From positions 1 to 64,000 of the forward strand of contig WFMF01000383.1 of the NCBI GenBank assembly GCA_011033025.1: 64,000 nucleotides of DNA, given 5' to 3'. This DNA is from Beroe forskalii. Lineage: Eukaryota > Ctenophora > Nuda > Beroida > Beroidae. The notes beneath the pieces were generated by a model. That model ran no database searches. It was not told where the DNA came from and saw nothing but the letters and a program-made list of their open reading frames with translations. Shown piece by piece: positions 1-10,020 of the stretch (its first letter is position 1; each line of letters starts with the position of its first letter). The translations under genes and the position numbers were made by a program.

Positions 1-552
1 AAGGCACCCAACAGGCTGGGTATAAACGATTTTTACGGATAAACTCACAAACAATGAATGTAAACGCTTTGAATTCCTATTGAATGTAAAATTTTATTGT
101 GTAAAATCGTATTTATGAATTCATTTTCCCTTCCTTGGAATCAGATTTACAAATTCTTACCTTTTGTCTGAAATGTTTCAACCATTGTAAAATTACCTCA
201 GATTTAAAGATAAATCATTGAATTTTGATGTATTGTGCTACCTAAGTATTACTTTTTAAACATTTTTCTATAGTTCATTTTGAGAGCATACGATATAATA
301 TAAGGGGCAAGAGCAGTTAAATTATGTATATTATCAATATAGATATTACATTTTTTTGTAGGGGAGAGTGATGTCAGGGGATTCTTTGATATATATTAGA
401 TCCCTCTTATATACTCTATATTTATGTTGGCTTCTATTAGTTGCTCACCACTCTCCCAATAGGAAGTATTGTTATTACGAGACTGTTCTGGACTACGTTA
501 CCAAGATAGTTATCCCTTTTGTACTCCCTACTTGTTGTGTCTCATTGCTTCA
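1..552. other. AT-rich sequence left of the LINE, no gene seen
   Basis: AT-rich non-coding sequence. A 62-codon open frame on the plus strand (368-556) has no recognisable domain. The inverted LINE segment begins near position 552. I found no convincing copy here of the sequence that follows the LINE 3' end at 4114, so a target-site duplication is not shown. Confidence 0.4.
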
Positions 553-1203
553 CTAGTGGCTTACAGTTATAAATAGAGTTTCTAAGTTAGTGGTTACAGA
601 TGAAAGTGTGTGGTTGACAGTAGCATTGAGGGAGTTGCTCACATAAAGGCATACACCAGTCCCCTTGGATTTGTCATCTATGATTTCCTGATAAAAAGCA
701 GTATAGCCTGGTAATTCATATACAGCTTTAACATCTGCATTCACATTAGTTTCAGCCAGTCCTATAATAGAAAATTTTAACTTCATTCGGTGTATCTGAG
801 CAGCAAATGCATCAAAGTTACTCTTATTGCCATCAATGTTAAGAAAAAGAATGCTGCCAAGAGTATCCCAATCATTAGAGTGGATTTCATTGAATTCATC
901 TATGTCATAAGATTTACATGTTTCGAGAGTATTTGACAGCTTTAGTGAGAAGTCATCGTTATTATTATGCTCATAGTCATTATCATTTTCGCAAAGATTT
1001 TGAAATGGATTGTATCTAACTTCAATATTAAGTTTACATTGGGAGCAATAAGAGTTCTTATTCAAGATATCACCGCCTGATCTCTTAAAGCAGCTCTGAT
1101 GAAGTATTTTACTGCAGTGATAACATTCATAAGCTTTTTGACCAATGTTAATGGATTTAATGCAATGACTGCATTTTTCTCTGATATTTTGATTGAATTT
1201 GAT
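553..1203 (-). CDS. LINE ORF2 fragment: PHD finger and AP-type endonuclease (5' part only)
   Basis: Start of the second reading frame of a non-LTR retrotransposon. Directly after the TAG that ends ORF1, the same frame stays open. It first encodes a zinc-binding segment with the PHD-like order C-x2-C, C-x2-C, H-x2-C, C-x2-C (about 1010-1185). The first half of an exonuclease-endonuclease-phosphatase fold follows: SILFLNIDGN, then IIGLAETNVN with the expected catalytic Glu, then GTGVCLYVSN. The frame ends after LETLFITVSH, well before the catalytic His of a full endonuclease, and no reverse transcriptase follows. The fragment is therefore truncated. In a full element the endonuclease nicks the target so that reverse transcription can begin. 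ORF1 and ORF2 share one frame and are separated by a single stop, so reinitiation or read-through is possible. I could not tell which is used. Confidence 0.75.
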   Translation of the reverse strand: MKFNQNIREKCSHCIKSINIGQKAYECYHCSKILHQSCFKRSGGDILNKNSYCSQCKLNIEVRYNPFQNLCENDNDYEHNNNDDFSLKLSNTLETCKSYDIDEFNEIHSNDWDTLGSILFLNIDGNKSNFDAFAAQIHRMKLKFSIIGLAETNVNADVKAVYELPGYTAFYQEIIDDKSKGTGVCLYVSNSLNATVNHTLSSVTTNLETLFITVSH

Positions 1204-2739
1204 CTAGGTTCCGGAACTCATTGGTCCACCAGTAGGCCTGGGGGATGCAGCAACACTTGAGTAAGATCGACCATTAACCCAATTTGTTGGCAAGTGGCGT
1301 CGGTTACTGTCTCTGCCAAGAACTGTGCCCTTTATAAATCCTGCTAATTTCCTGGTTCCAGAGAGGTTGAGGTGCAACAAGTCAGGTCGACTATGTCGAT
1401 CAAGATGCCTTGACAACTTCTTGGAGAGTAAACCACTACCATCCTCATCCAAGAAGTCATCAAAGCCTCTGATGTGCTGCACCCCCAAGTCTCCACGAAT
1501 CAGTTTACTGAATATTAGTTTATTAAAGTGTAGAGCACCTTGGTTAATTCGATGGCACTTGGTGGGTAAAATTGGACAGACATATATTTTACATTTAGGG
1601 TTGAGTCTGCGTATTTCAGCCAGTTTATTGTAATACATATCATACAGTGACTCAATGTCATAAGGGCCATTAACATTAGGATTTCTTACATCATTAGTAC
1701 CACACATGACAATTACATTTTTGTAGGCGCAGCACACAGAGGGCGTTAAGGACTCAATTTTTGGGGCCCAGAATCGCTGTCCTGGCAACATTTCCCCAAA
1801 AGTTCTCCTTTTGTCAGTGCCAAAGTGGAGAGAACCAGTGTTTGAGTCCCCCAGCAAGCAGGTTGAGTTTGTATTCCACTTGCTTACCGACCTGAATGTG
1901 ATACTGTAGCGAGTTCCAGCATCAGTCTGCTCAGGGCTTATTCCATGATTGAAAAAGTCTTGAGACTTCCTTGTCATCCTGTAGAGGGTCCTGTTGGAGC
2001 ACGAGATCGAGGAGGGACAATCAGCACTTTGAGCTGATTTTGGGGTGAAATCAATGGTAGATCGAGCCCCTAGGGATAGAGTGAAAATACTGGACTCAGG
2101 GTGGATGGAATCTTCATTATCAGAGTGGGTGGGAAGATAAGAGCTACTTCCAGTGTATTTATTCACCAGAATGGAGTTTATTGGAGGATGAGGTCTATTG
2201 TACCTAACACTATCTGGATATTGATTACAATACACCTCTTTCTGATGATGGTTTATTTCATCAAGGAGTGACTTGAGCTCGTCTGGGATTTCCTGAGCTT
2301 CATCAGTGGTTCCTGAGCCAGTATATTTATATGGAACCCCAAAGGCTTTCACTGAATGACCATTTTCAGAAGCAAAGTTCAGTGAGTCAAAGAATGCTAT
2401 GAGGGTACTGGAGCTAGCCTCATCAACATAGTCCTCTTTAATCTCAGCAACAGCAACCTGTCCATGATTGGGAACTTCAGTAGTGTGAGGGGAAGAGCTT
2501 GTTGATGTGATAAGAGAAGTCGGAGTTGATGGTTGTGGCGCATTGTGGAGAGCACTCTCCGAAAGGTTGGAAACATCATTTTGAATCACAGCAAGGGTAG
2601 TTTGGAGACTCTTGATCTTTTCATCAAGTGCAGCTTGGCTAATTAGTTGGTGCTGCAAATGGATTTCAATGTCAGTGATTTTAATGGCTCTTTCTGAGAT
2701 TGCATTTTGAGTTCCTTGGAGGGCATCAATATAAAGCAA
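1204..2739 (-). CDS. LINE ORF1: coiled coil + AlkB-like 2OG-Fe(II) dioxygenase + SGNH esterase
   Basis: About 511 codons. The N-terminal 60-70 residues look like a coiled coil (KITDIEIHLQHQL onward). An AlkB-like domain follows (about residues 130-300): NKYTGSSSYLPTHSDNE carries the HxD iron ligands, DFFNHG the distal His, and RYSITFR the 2-oxoglutarate-binding Arg. The C-terminal half is an SGNH/GDSL hydrolase: LLGDSNTG with the nucleophile Ser, MCGTNDVR with the Gly/Asn block, and DLLHLNLSGTRKL with the Asp-x-x-His pair. SGNH esterases are known in ORF1 of CR1/L2-group LINEs. AlkB folds remove alkyl groups from nucleic acid, so the domain could repair element RNA or DNA, which is inference. 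All named catalytic residues are present and the frame is open, so this copy of ORF1 looks intact. The first codon is uncertain because the 5' end abuts an inversion junction near 2740. Confidence 0.82.
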   Translation of the reverse strand: MLYIDALQGTQNAISERAIKITDIEIHLQHQLISQAALDEKIKSLQTTLAVIQNDVSNLSESALHNAPQPSTPTSLITSTSSSPHTTEVPNHGQVAVAEIKEDYVDEASSSTLIAFFDSLNFASENGHSVKAFGVPYKYTGSGTTDEAQEIPDELKSLLDEINHHQKEVYCNQYPDSVRYNRPHPPINSILVNKYTGSSSYLPTHSDNEDSIHPESSIFTLSLGARSTIDFTPKSAQSADCPSSISCSNRTLYRMTRKSQDFFNHGISPEQTDAGTRYSITFRSVSKWNTNSTCLLGDSNTGSLHFGTDKRRTFGEMLPGQRFWAPKIESLTPSVCCAYKNVIVMCGTNDVRNPNVNGPYDIESLYDMYYNKLAEIRRLNPKCKIYVCPILPTKCHRINQGALHFNKLIFSKLIRGDLGVQHIRGFDDFLDEDGSGLLSKKLSRHLDRHSRPDLLHLNLSGTRKLAGFIKGTVLGRDSNRRHLPTNWVNGRSYSSVAASPRPTGGPMSSGT

Positions 2740-2748
2740 GAGGAGCCT

Positions 2749-3045
2749 GTGTCTCTATACCAAACTCTTAACAGATCAAAACGTAATACAAACCGATTTA
2801 TAACCCCTGTTCCTTCTAAGAATTTCACATACAGAGCCCCTTGGCTGTGGAATTGCTTCACCCAAATTCTTGACTTAGGGAAATTTGGCTTAGATAGCGA
2901 TGAGAACTTGATAAAAAGCCTACTGAAAAGGTCTCTCTTAGAGGGACAAAACAACAACTTGGAATCTTGGAGTAACGAAAACTTTCTGGCCTTTGCTCCG
3001 ATTGAGCTCACTAGGACAAACTGTAGCTCATCTGACCAATGCTAA
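2749..3045 (+). CDS. LINE ORF2 C-terminal end
   Basis: The last 98 or so codons of a LINE reverse-transcriptase frame, running opposite to ORF1 next door. It has the tail common in CR1/RTE-like ORF2 proteins (TPVPSKNFTYRAPWLWNCF, like RTxxxxSFxYRGxxLWNSLP), then a hydrophilic end and a stop at 3043-3045. The same segment recurs inverted at 63703-64000 with one clear amino-acid difference (LIKSLL against LIRSLL), so both copies are young. The reverse-transcriptase core is missing between this segment and the endonuclease part at 553-1203. Confidence 0.72.
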   Translation: MSLYQTLNRSKRNTNRFITPVPSKNFTYRAPWLWNCFTQILDLGKFGLDSDENLIKSLLKRSLLEGQNNNLESWSNENFLAFAPIELTRTNCSSSDQC

Positions 3046-4113
3046 TGTTATACTTCAATACTTTAATTCAAACTCATTGCAGTAATAAACAGGTTCAAAA
3101 GGTCGACCATGGCGCAAGGTGGAAGGCAAAATTTTTATTTATTTGATATCTCAAACGAATGTGTGTTGTAAAGTGTTGTAAGGTATAAGAAACTAACAGC
3201 ACTTGAAAGTCAAGTGCAACAACTTTCATGTTGTAATGAGAGTTGTGAAAATTTATGAGAGCTATACATGAAAGTCGTACTAGATGAGTTGTACGTGATA
3301 AGGCTTTATTTCAGTGCTATAGACAAAGATGTCTATTGAATTAGTATATTCCTATGAAGATAAATATAACTGTGAATAAAGATAATAAAATGGGCCCTGA
3401 TTGGTGTGGCAGGTGGTCCCCAGGGGCACTCTTAAGCATATAGCAACTGTGTCCTTTCTCCAGCCACATATACTGCTACACTAATCACTTGGTCCCCTGA
3501 TACGGAATTGGTCAACAAAATCGTGACTTATAGGGAATTCATTGGACCAGTTTCAAATAGCCTTATATATTACTTCATGTAAATGATATAAAATAGATTT
3601 CTCTATACGCTTGGTGTTCCTCAATGTGCATACTTTACTGCTATATCATGAAGTATGTGCTTTGCAAAGGAGTCTGGTATCATTCTCCTTTGTGTAGCAG
3701 ACCAAGCTCAAGAGCCATCTATACCATGGCAGACATCAACATGTCAAGCCATGCTTCATTAAATAGGCCTCCACTGGTCTGATGAATTATAACGGTACAT
3801 ATCGTCACAATACAGATGATACAATAGACCTCCAGATGTATTATTTTTAGTAAATACCATACTCTTTTATTGTAGTGTTGTATAACTATAAGCTTCTAAG
3901 ATCTGTAGTATAAATAATAGGTTATTAAACTGTCTGTATCTATCTGAAGAATTCAAAACTTAGATGCCTATTGCCTAATAAAAAAAGATAATTTCCATCC
4001 CTTAAATATCATTGTGAATAGTAAAACTGGGTAACGTTATGCCTTCATCGTTCTTTTGTGTGTGTTTTTGATTGTAATTTGTGGAGATCAATAAAAAAAA
4101 CTTTGTTTACTTA
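2749..4113 (+). mobile_element. LINE 3' end: ORF2 tail plus about 1.05-kb 3' UTR
   Basis: This segment reappears as the reverse complement at 62639-64000, nearly identical throughout. After the ORF2 stop comes a long untranslated region ending in a short A-rich stretch and CTTTGTTTACTTA. The second copy carries two of these terminal units in tandem, as CR1-like LINEs do with their short 3' microsatellite tails. Together with 553-2739 it forms one insertion with its 5' part inverted. Confidence 0.75.
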
Positions 4114-5285
4114 GATCAAGGATTATGTCCCAAGTCAGTCAAGTACTCTTCTAGGATCAAGAATTCAATGAGAGGAGCAAGGACTCAGTCCAAGGGTCAA
4201 GGAGTGTATGACAGGGTCAAAGAGTGTCTCCCAGCATCAAGTGTGTTTGTTACTTTGTTAAACTGATAGAGGAGATCGTGCTGATTCCGACAAGCTAAGT
4301 CTTTTCGCTTGTAGTTCATTCCTAGCATGAGATATTTGGATTTGAAAATGAACCCACGTGACACCTCTCCTCCCATGAATTGGTCACGAGACACTACCTC
4401 ACCTGACACCCACGTGACGACACTCATTCAATTAATTTGTTACTCCGCGCGCGCCCCCTAATTAGATACTCGCGTCTGATCCCATTCGTATTCACTTCCC
4501 ACTGAGCTGTTATGCGGATATTCAATCTAATTAAGTGCCTGTCCCACATCCACTTCGGAGAGTGAGTGTTGTTTGTTTAATATCAGTGTGTTGGGGTATA
4601 GTAATGCAATGAAAGGGTCTAATTGCATCATGTCACTAATCTTCCCCTATATATCTGTGTGTGCGAATATGTACATGTAGGTAAATAAGCGAATGAGATG
4701 TTGCGTCATTATCATAGCGTAAAGTGTCACGTCGATGAGATTAAACCGTGTTAGTTTCATGTGTGACTATTAAGCTGTGATGTTATACACTTTGCATACA
4801 ATCAATGTACCATCCATAAGCTTCTTGTCCAAAATAGCTCTATTTTAGTTCGGTTGGAAAAACGAGATACGAAATTTCTAAAATAATTCTTCAAATACGG
4901 TCAATTCAATAATAACATAATATTAATATCAATCTCTTAATCATGTTCATAATGATACTCTAAATACCGTCACGTTAAAATAGAATTGTAAAAGCGAACT
5001 ATCAGCTGTCAGCAGTCATAAAAATTAGGTACATTTAAAATGATAAATTACAATATAATGATGCGTATCACTATAAGTATCACTGTATCTGTATCACTAT
5101 AAGTGTGCAATTTTGTCAATTAAATGGATAATTAGCACTTATTTAATTTTAATCACAAATAAAAACTCATGACAGAGGCCAAACGGAAGTGTGCCAGCGA
5201 CACCGGAAAGTCTGGACACATATGGTCATCGTTTCAATTCTTCGATTAGTTAAATTAAATTTAAAACAATTTTTGTACCTCTATG
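4114..5285. other. Non-coding stretch with one dispersed CRE-like repeat
   Basis: No supported gene. Positions 4692-4750 hold a degenerate member of a dispersed motif that pairs a TGACGTCATTATCATAGC-type box with ATGACGTTRAACCRC about 30 bases on. Other members lie near 44150, 55683, 57273 (reverse) and 59979. Near 5040-5110 there is a short run built on TATCACTATAAG. Confidence 0.45.
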
Positions 5286-5287
5286 GA

Positions 5288-5800
5288 ATTCCCAGCCGGC
5301 ATTTTCAAACCAAACCAATAATAAACCAATAATAAACGTTTATATTTGGTTTGAATTTGGCTCGTCAAAACATTATGGATAATCGTTTTTGATGTTTAAT
5401 AAACGTTTCTGCAGAAACGTTTATTGAAATCCCAAAAATAAACGTTTCTGATACGTTTAATTTAGGTTCATCAAAACGCTTTATATGAAACAATTATAAA
5501 CGTTTGAAAAACGTTTATTTTGGTTACATAATAACAATTTCGGATTGGAATTGCGTATTTATGGAAACCTCAAATAAACGTTTAAAATACGTTTATTTTT
5601 GGTTTGCAGTAAGCGTTCTCGCCAGCAAAATAAACTTTTTCGAAACGTTTATTGTTCAGTATTCACGAAACGTTTCGCACAGAACCAAAATAAACGTTCA
5701 AAACTTTAATTTTTGGTCCACAAAAACGTTTCCTAAAACCGAAAATAAACGTTACAGAAACGTTTATTTTGGTTCTGTGAAACGTTTCTTGAAGACCCTC
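5288..5800. mobile_element. AAACGTTT-rich MITE-like element, copy 1
   Basis: It opens with CCCAGCCGGCATTTTCAAAC and continues as about 500 bp in which AACGTTTATTTTGG and its complement recur about every 30-60 bp, so the palindrome AAACGTTT dominates. A second copy at 42424-42890 has both ends, CCCAGCCGGCAC and GTGCCGGCTGGG, which are terminal inverted repeats. Copy 1 has only the left end; the right side runs into the repeat at 5825. It codes for no protein I recognise. Confidence 0.6.
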
Positions 5801-5824
5801 ACTACTGCTCATTGTGTAGTGCTA

Positions 5825-5950
5825 TTTCCAATATCAACAGTGATCGACGGACGTTGCCCGTCTATTTCTTCTGACTGGATGGCGAGAGCGCAGAGTGACG
5901 TCCAAATGTGGAACGTTGCGCCGCGCGCGAGGGTAGGGTAACATCCTACG
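5825..5950 (+). repeat. About 120-bp dispersed GC-rich repeat, copy 1
   Basis: The segment from GATCGACGGACGTTGCCCGT to GGGTAACATCCTACGAC is found inverted at 15568-15690 with high identity, including the block AACGTTCCACATTTGGACGT. A related scrap lies at 15375-15425. It overlaps chance open frames on both strands. I do not recognise the family. Confidence 0.6.
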
Positions 5951-6119
5951 ACAACGGTGACAGTTCGAACTGCAGTTTGCGCGGCTTTTGTGTGTGCGAC
6001 TTCAGTTTTTGCAGCGTACAGACGTGTTATAATAATACACACGCAAATCCTTCGGACGCTACGCAAAATTCAGGTGGCGTCATTCGGGACCCCGTATTTC
6101 GAGAGGAGTATCCTCAGTG

Positions 6120-8400
6120 TTAGGGCTAAAATGGAAGAAATTCGAATGCTTTTCATTTCTCACAAAAATCGTGAAAGTTGCTTAAAAATACATGTTATTT
6201 CCAATTTTTCCTCCAATTAATCTCGATTCTGGTAATTTTGGCACTTTTTACAGTTTTTTGTTGTATTTCAAAAATTTTTCCTGGGCCAAAATCAAAGGAT
6301 TTCGACCTAATACTTGTAACCTACTATTTTTTGAGCCAAAAATTACGATTTTTTAGGATTCGGAGTCCCCATCTCAATGCATTTGCCTGAAATTTCGGTA
6401 TCTCTCCCATATAAACGGCTCTGAGTGACGTCACAGATCTAAACGTCAATTTTTCTGTATCCTAAACCTAACCATAGCCCTAACCAAAACCCTAACCTTA
6501 ATCCTAACCCTAACCCTAACAAATCCTGACCCTAATTCTGACCCTAACCTTAGTCCATAAAGCGCTAGGTGCGCTTAATTATATTTTTCTGAGTGACGTC
6601 ATTGTCATAGATAATGAAGGCTCCCGTTTATATGGGAGACCTACCGCAATTTCCAATCAAATTTTGATTATTCAAAATAAGTAAATTTGCAGAAGTGTAC
6701 CTCATTCAAACTCCATTTGCGTGCACATGTAAAGAGATAATGAGCTATTGTTGTATACCATTCGAAAGCTGAGAAATTTTTCTTTTAGGGCCTTGTCACC
6801 ATTTTTGGTTATAATGCTTTTTTCTATGCGTAATTTTGGCCTGAAAAGTGTCTATTTCATAAATTGAAAAATACAAAAATGTCCAACTTTGTGACGTCAT
6901 AGTGACCCTTTTAAGGGACCGACCGAAAAAAATTTCACATAGCCCAGTCCACATAAACATCAAGAAGTCTCAGATTCAGCCGGACAGATCCGTAACTACT
7001 CCCAGAGCTGAGTCTTCGCACTTGTAAAATAGGTCACTTTTCAAAAGTTAAAATTTTTCTGAAAGTTCGAAAAATTTGCAATCGCAATGGGTGGCCTCAG
7101 ATTTTGCTATCTCGCTTCCTTCTGGCCGAAAAATGCGTCTAAAGATAGCCAATTTTCGGGAAAATCGGAAAAAAAGTTCGCCAACTTTGTGACGTCATAA
7201 TGACGTCATGGGGACCTTGTAAAATATTTTCGGGTACTTTCCGGGGTAGTTCCACCTTACCTGAGTAAAACGTGGGGTCGATCACCTCTGTACTATTTTT
7301 GGTTCTCGAGATATGGGCCTCTAAATAAGGGTCCCAAAGCGTCTCCCTATGTGGTATTATATATTATTATATATTATTATATATTACCACAGACAAAACC
7401 GCAAGCGGTCGTCATAGCAACCCCCTCACAGAGTCACAGGGGCGCCGCTTTTTAATTGTTTGAGGTTATTACGATCTAAACATACGTTATTAGGTGTTCA
7501 AAATAGAAATCATTTGTTAAAATCGTTGAAATATTAATTTCACTAATTTCTACAAAACTTCTACGTGAACTCACGTGCAAAATTCATTATATGGACCTGG
7601 AATCATGTTTCTCTATTGCATTGTGACTTGTTTCAATCAAATCAAGTCGAAAATTCTGTCTTAAGACTCAAATTTTAAATTTGCCTAATTTCTACAAAAG
7701 GTCCACGTGAACTCACGTGCACTTCACTTCCATGGGCTCTTTCTTGTTCTATTCAAGTACCAAGTAAATCAAAATGTTGATTCAGTTACTATCGTATAGC
7801 ATAACAGCCCTGCACTTATGGAATTCGGCCTGAAATTGGACTTAGCCAAATTTTCGACTTTTTCGCGCGGCTCAAATTTACGTTTTTGAGGGGCTACCAC
7901 ACCTTCCCCTTAAATCGGGAAGACTTGAAACTTTTTACTCTTGATATTTGACTGAGAAAGAACATTGATTCGCCTGGAAAAGATGGAGCAATGTTGGTGA
8001 ACTGAGATATAGATGCTCAAAGTCACCATATTTTGGACTAGTAAAGATCCTCGATTTTGGAGGCCCCCACACGACCTCATTTTTCACCAATCACCATGAA
8101 ACTTCTTTTGTGGCTAAATCTCGAGGTCTAGATGCTACATAAGTCGGGAAAACATGACGCGGTAGAAAACTTTTCAGATACAGTGCTTCAAAGTGGTCCA
8201 AAATTACGTTTTCGCTAAAAAATCGTGATTTCATCGATTTTGATGACGTCATAACAGCAAAAAAATCGATCCGCGAAACTTCCTACATAGCCTAAGCCAT
8301 TCTCCCATCTTAGCTGAAAAAAACCCGCCCTCGATCAAGGCTCTACCATTTGTGGTTCTTGTTTTTTTTTCCCTGATTCAAATTTGGTCCTAAATTATCA
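6120..8400. repeat. Degenerate repeat block with recurring TGACGTCA phrases
   Basis: No gene. The block repeats phrases such as TTTGTGACGTCATAATGACG, pairs of the type CATAGCC...CCACCTTA, and 'TCTACAAAA...CACGTGAACTCACGTGC' (about 7550-7590 and 7690-7725). The same phrases continue to about 10000, so 6120-10020 is probably one or more old copies of a long low-complexity repeat family. It holds the telomere-like tract at 6465-6560 and a (TATATTAT)n run near 7360. Confidence 0.5.
6465..6560. repeat. Degenerate interstitial CCCTAA tract
   Basis: Imperfect repeats of CCCTAA/CCTAAC over about 90 bp. The same tract, with matching flanking words (TGTATCCTAA before, TCTTGACCCTAATCCTGA after), occurs at 41088-41190. 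It therefore travels inside a dispersed repeat and is not a lone telomere-healing scar. Short related tracts lie at 37130-37165 and 50425-50480. Confidence 0.6.
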
Positions 8401-8430
8401 GCTATAAGTAAGTAAGTAAGTAAGTATCAC

Positions 8431-8575
8431 CACCAAAACCGTTGGACGGTTGGTCTAGTAACCCCCCGCTGGTTTGGATGTGATCAGCCCATTTTGTCTC
8501 TTTTCAGGTTCCGTTGTCACATCCAAACCCGCGGGGGGTTACTAGACCAACCGTCCAACGGTTTTTTGGTGAGAT
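8431..8575. repeat. 145-bp hairpin (MITE-like palindrome)
   Basis: Two arms of about 53-58 bp, beginning CACCAAAACCGTTGGACGG and ending GGTTTGGATGTGA, pair almost perfectly around a loop of about 33 bases. A (TAAG)n run lies just left. Single-arm relatives occur at 48881 (CACCAAAACCGTTGGACG) and, more distantly, at 7390. Confidence 0.75.
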
Positions 8576-8595
8576 CTTGTGATATGTAGTTTAAA

Positions 8596-8846
8596 CCCAT
8601 GTTACTCGGACTTTATTCGGACCCCCGTTATTCGGACCCCCTTTTCAGACCCCCCCGTTATTCGGATCCCCGTTATTCGGACCTCGTTATTCGGACCCCC
8701 GTTATTCGGACTCCCCGTCATTCGTTATTCGGCCCCCGTTATGCGGATGCGGTTATTCGGACCCCCGTTATTCGGACCCCCGTCATTCGGACCCCCGTCA
8801 TTCGGACCCCCGTTATTCAGACCCCCGTTATTCAGACCCCCGTTAG
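8596..8846. repeat. Minisatellite of the unit GTTATTCGGACCCCC
   Basis: About fifteen imperfect copies of a unit near 15 bp. It translates without stops on both strands because the unit length is a multiple of three. The predicted low-complexity peptides are not taken as genes. Confidence 0.85.
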
Positions 8847-8849
8847 TCG

Positions 8850-10020
8850 TATTTAAACTCATTTCAACATAATCAAGTCGAAAATCCCGTGTAAACATAA
8901 ATTTCTTCAAATCCCTAATTTCTACAAAACGTCCGTGTGTACTCACGTGCTGAAATATGGCAACTAGATCTAATTTCACGTGCATTAGTCGTATTTAAAC
9001 TCATTTCAACGTAATCAAGTCGAAAATCCCGTGTAAATATCAATTTCTTTAAATCCCTAATTTCTACAAAACGTCCGCGTCAACTCACGTGCTCCACTAG
9101 TTCATCGTATATTTCCCATCCCTATTCACTGCAAGACATGGAGAAACCATTATCAGTAGACCATCGTATCACAGAATAGGATTACAGTACAATTTTTCGT
9201 CATAAACGTAATTTCAATCAATTTGCAGTTCAATTTTTAGAAGCCTCCCACGACAACAATCTTCGACCGATCGCCCTGAAACTCGTTTTTATAGCTAAAT
9301 CTTAAGGTCTTAAAAGCAGCATATCAAAGTAAAACATAATCCGATGAAAACTATTTGAGTTAGAGATGTCCAAAAGTAGCGCAAAATAGCGTTCTATCGC
9401 AAAATACGCTATTTTAGTGGTTTTACGCGATTTTGATGACGTCATCACAGCACCCAAATAGACTCAAACCAACTTCCCATATAGCCTATAAGACAATTCC
9501 ACCTTAGTACAACATACTTTGACCGGTCTCATCTCAAGATAAGTTGCAGTTCTTGACACCTCACTCATTTAACTTTTGTCCTATAATTTGGAAATCGATT
9601 TTCACCGTACCTTAGAAAATCGCGTATATCTCGATGAAAAATCGAGATAGCCCAATAATCCGTATGATTTTCTGAAAGCTCTTTAAATTTGCTAAAAATT
9701 GTTCCGAAAAATCAGACCGCTATCTCCTTTCCTTCTTGGTGAAAAATGCGCTCGAAATTAGCCTATTTTCGCTAAAAAAGAAACAAAATTTCGCTAAGTT
9801 GATGACGTCATAGTGACGTGAAAATGACGTCACCAGAACTTCTCTTATAGCCTATAACATTTTCCCATCTTAGATCAACAAAAACCTGACCTCGATCATG
9901 GCTCTACCATTTCCCGTTCTTGACATCTCATCGCCTGTGACACTCAAATCTCTAACTTATACCCCTGGCCAGTTTTCTTTTTACCGCGGGGGGTTACCGC
10001 CCTGGCCAGGGCGGGAACAT
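8850..10020. repeat. Continuation of the degenerate repeat block, with a 145-bp tandem duplication
   Basis: Positions 8845-8985 and 8986-9095 are near copies of each other (TCGTATTTAAACTCATTTCA through CACGTGCT). The rest repeats the phrases of 6120-8400, including two more 'CCATCTTA...ACCTCGATCA' blocks. It ends in a GC-rich palindrome, CCCTGGCCAGGG, near 9992-10015. No gene. Confidence 0.5.

Noticed and set aside
2397-3011. Minus-strand frames overlapping the LINE junction (2397-2579 and 2643-3011)
   Set aside because: Shadows of ORF1 and of the plus-strand ORF2 tail in other frames.
8579-8985. Open frames rich in Pro-Val-Ile-Arg-Thr
   Set aside because: Translation of the 15-bp GTTATTCGGACCCCC minisatellite.
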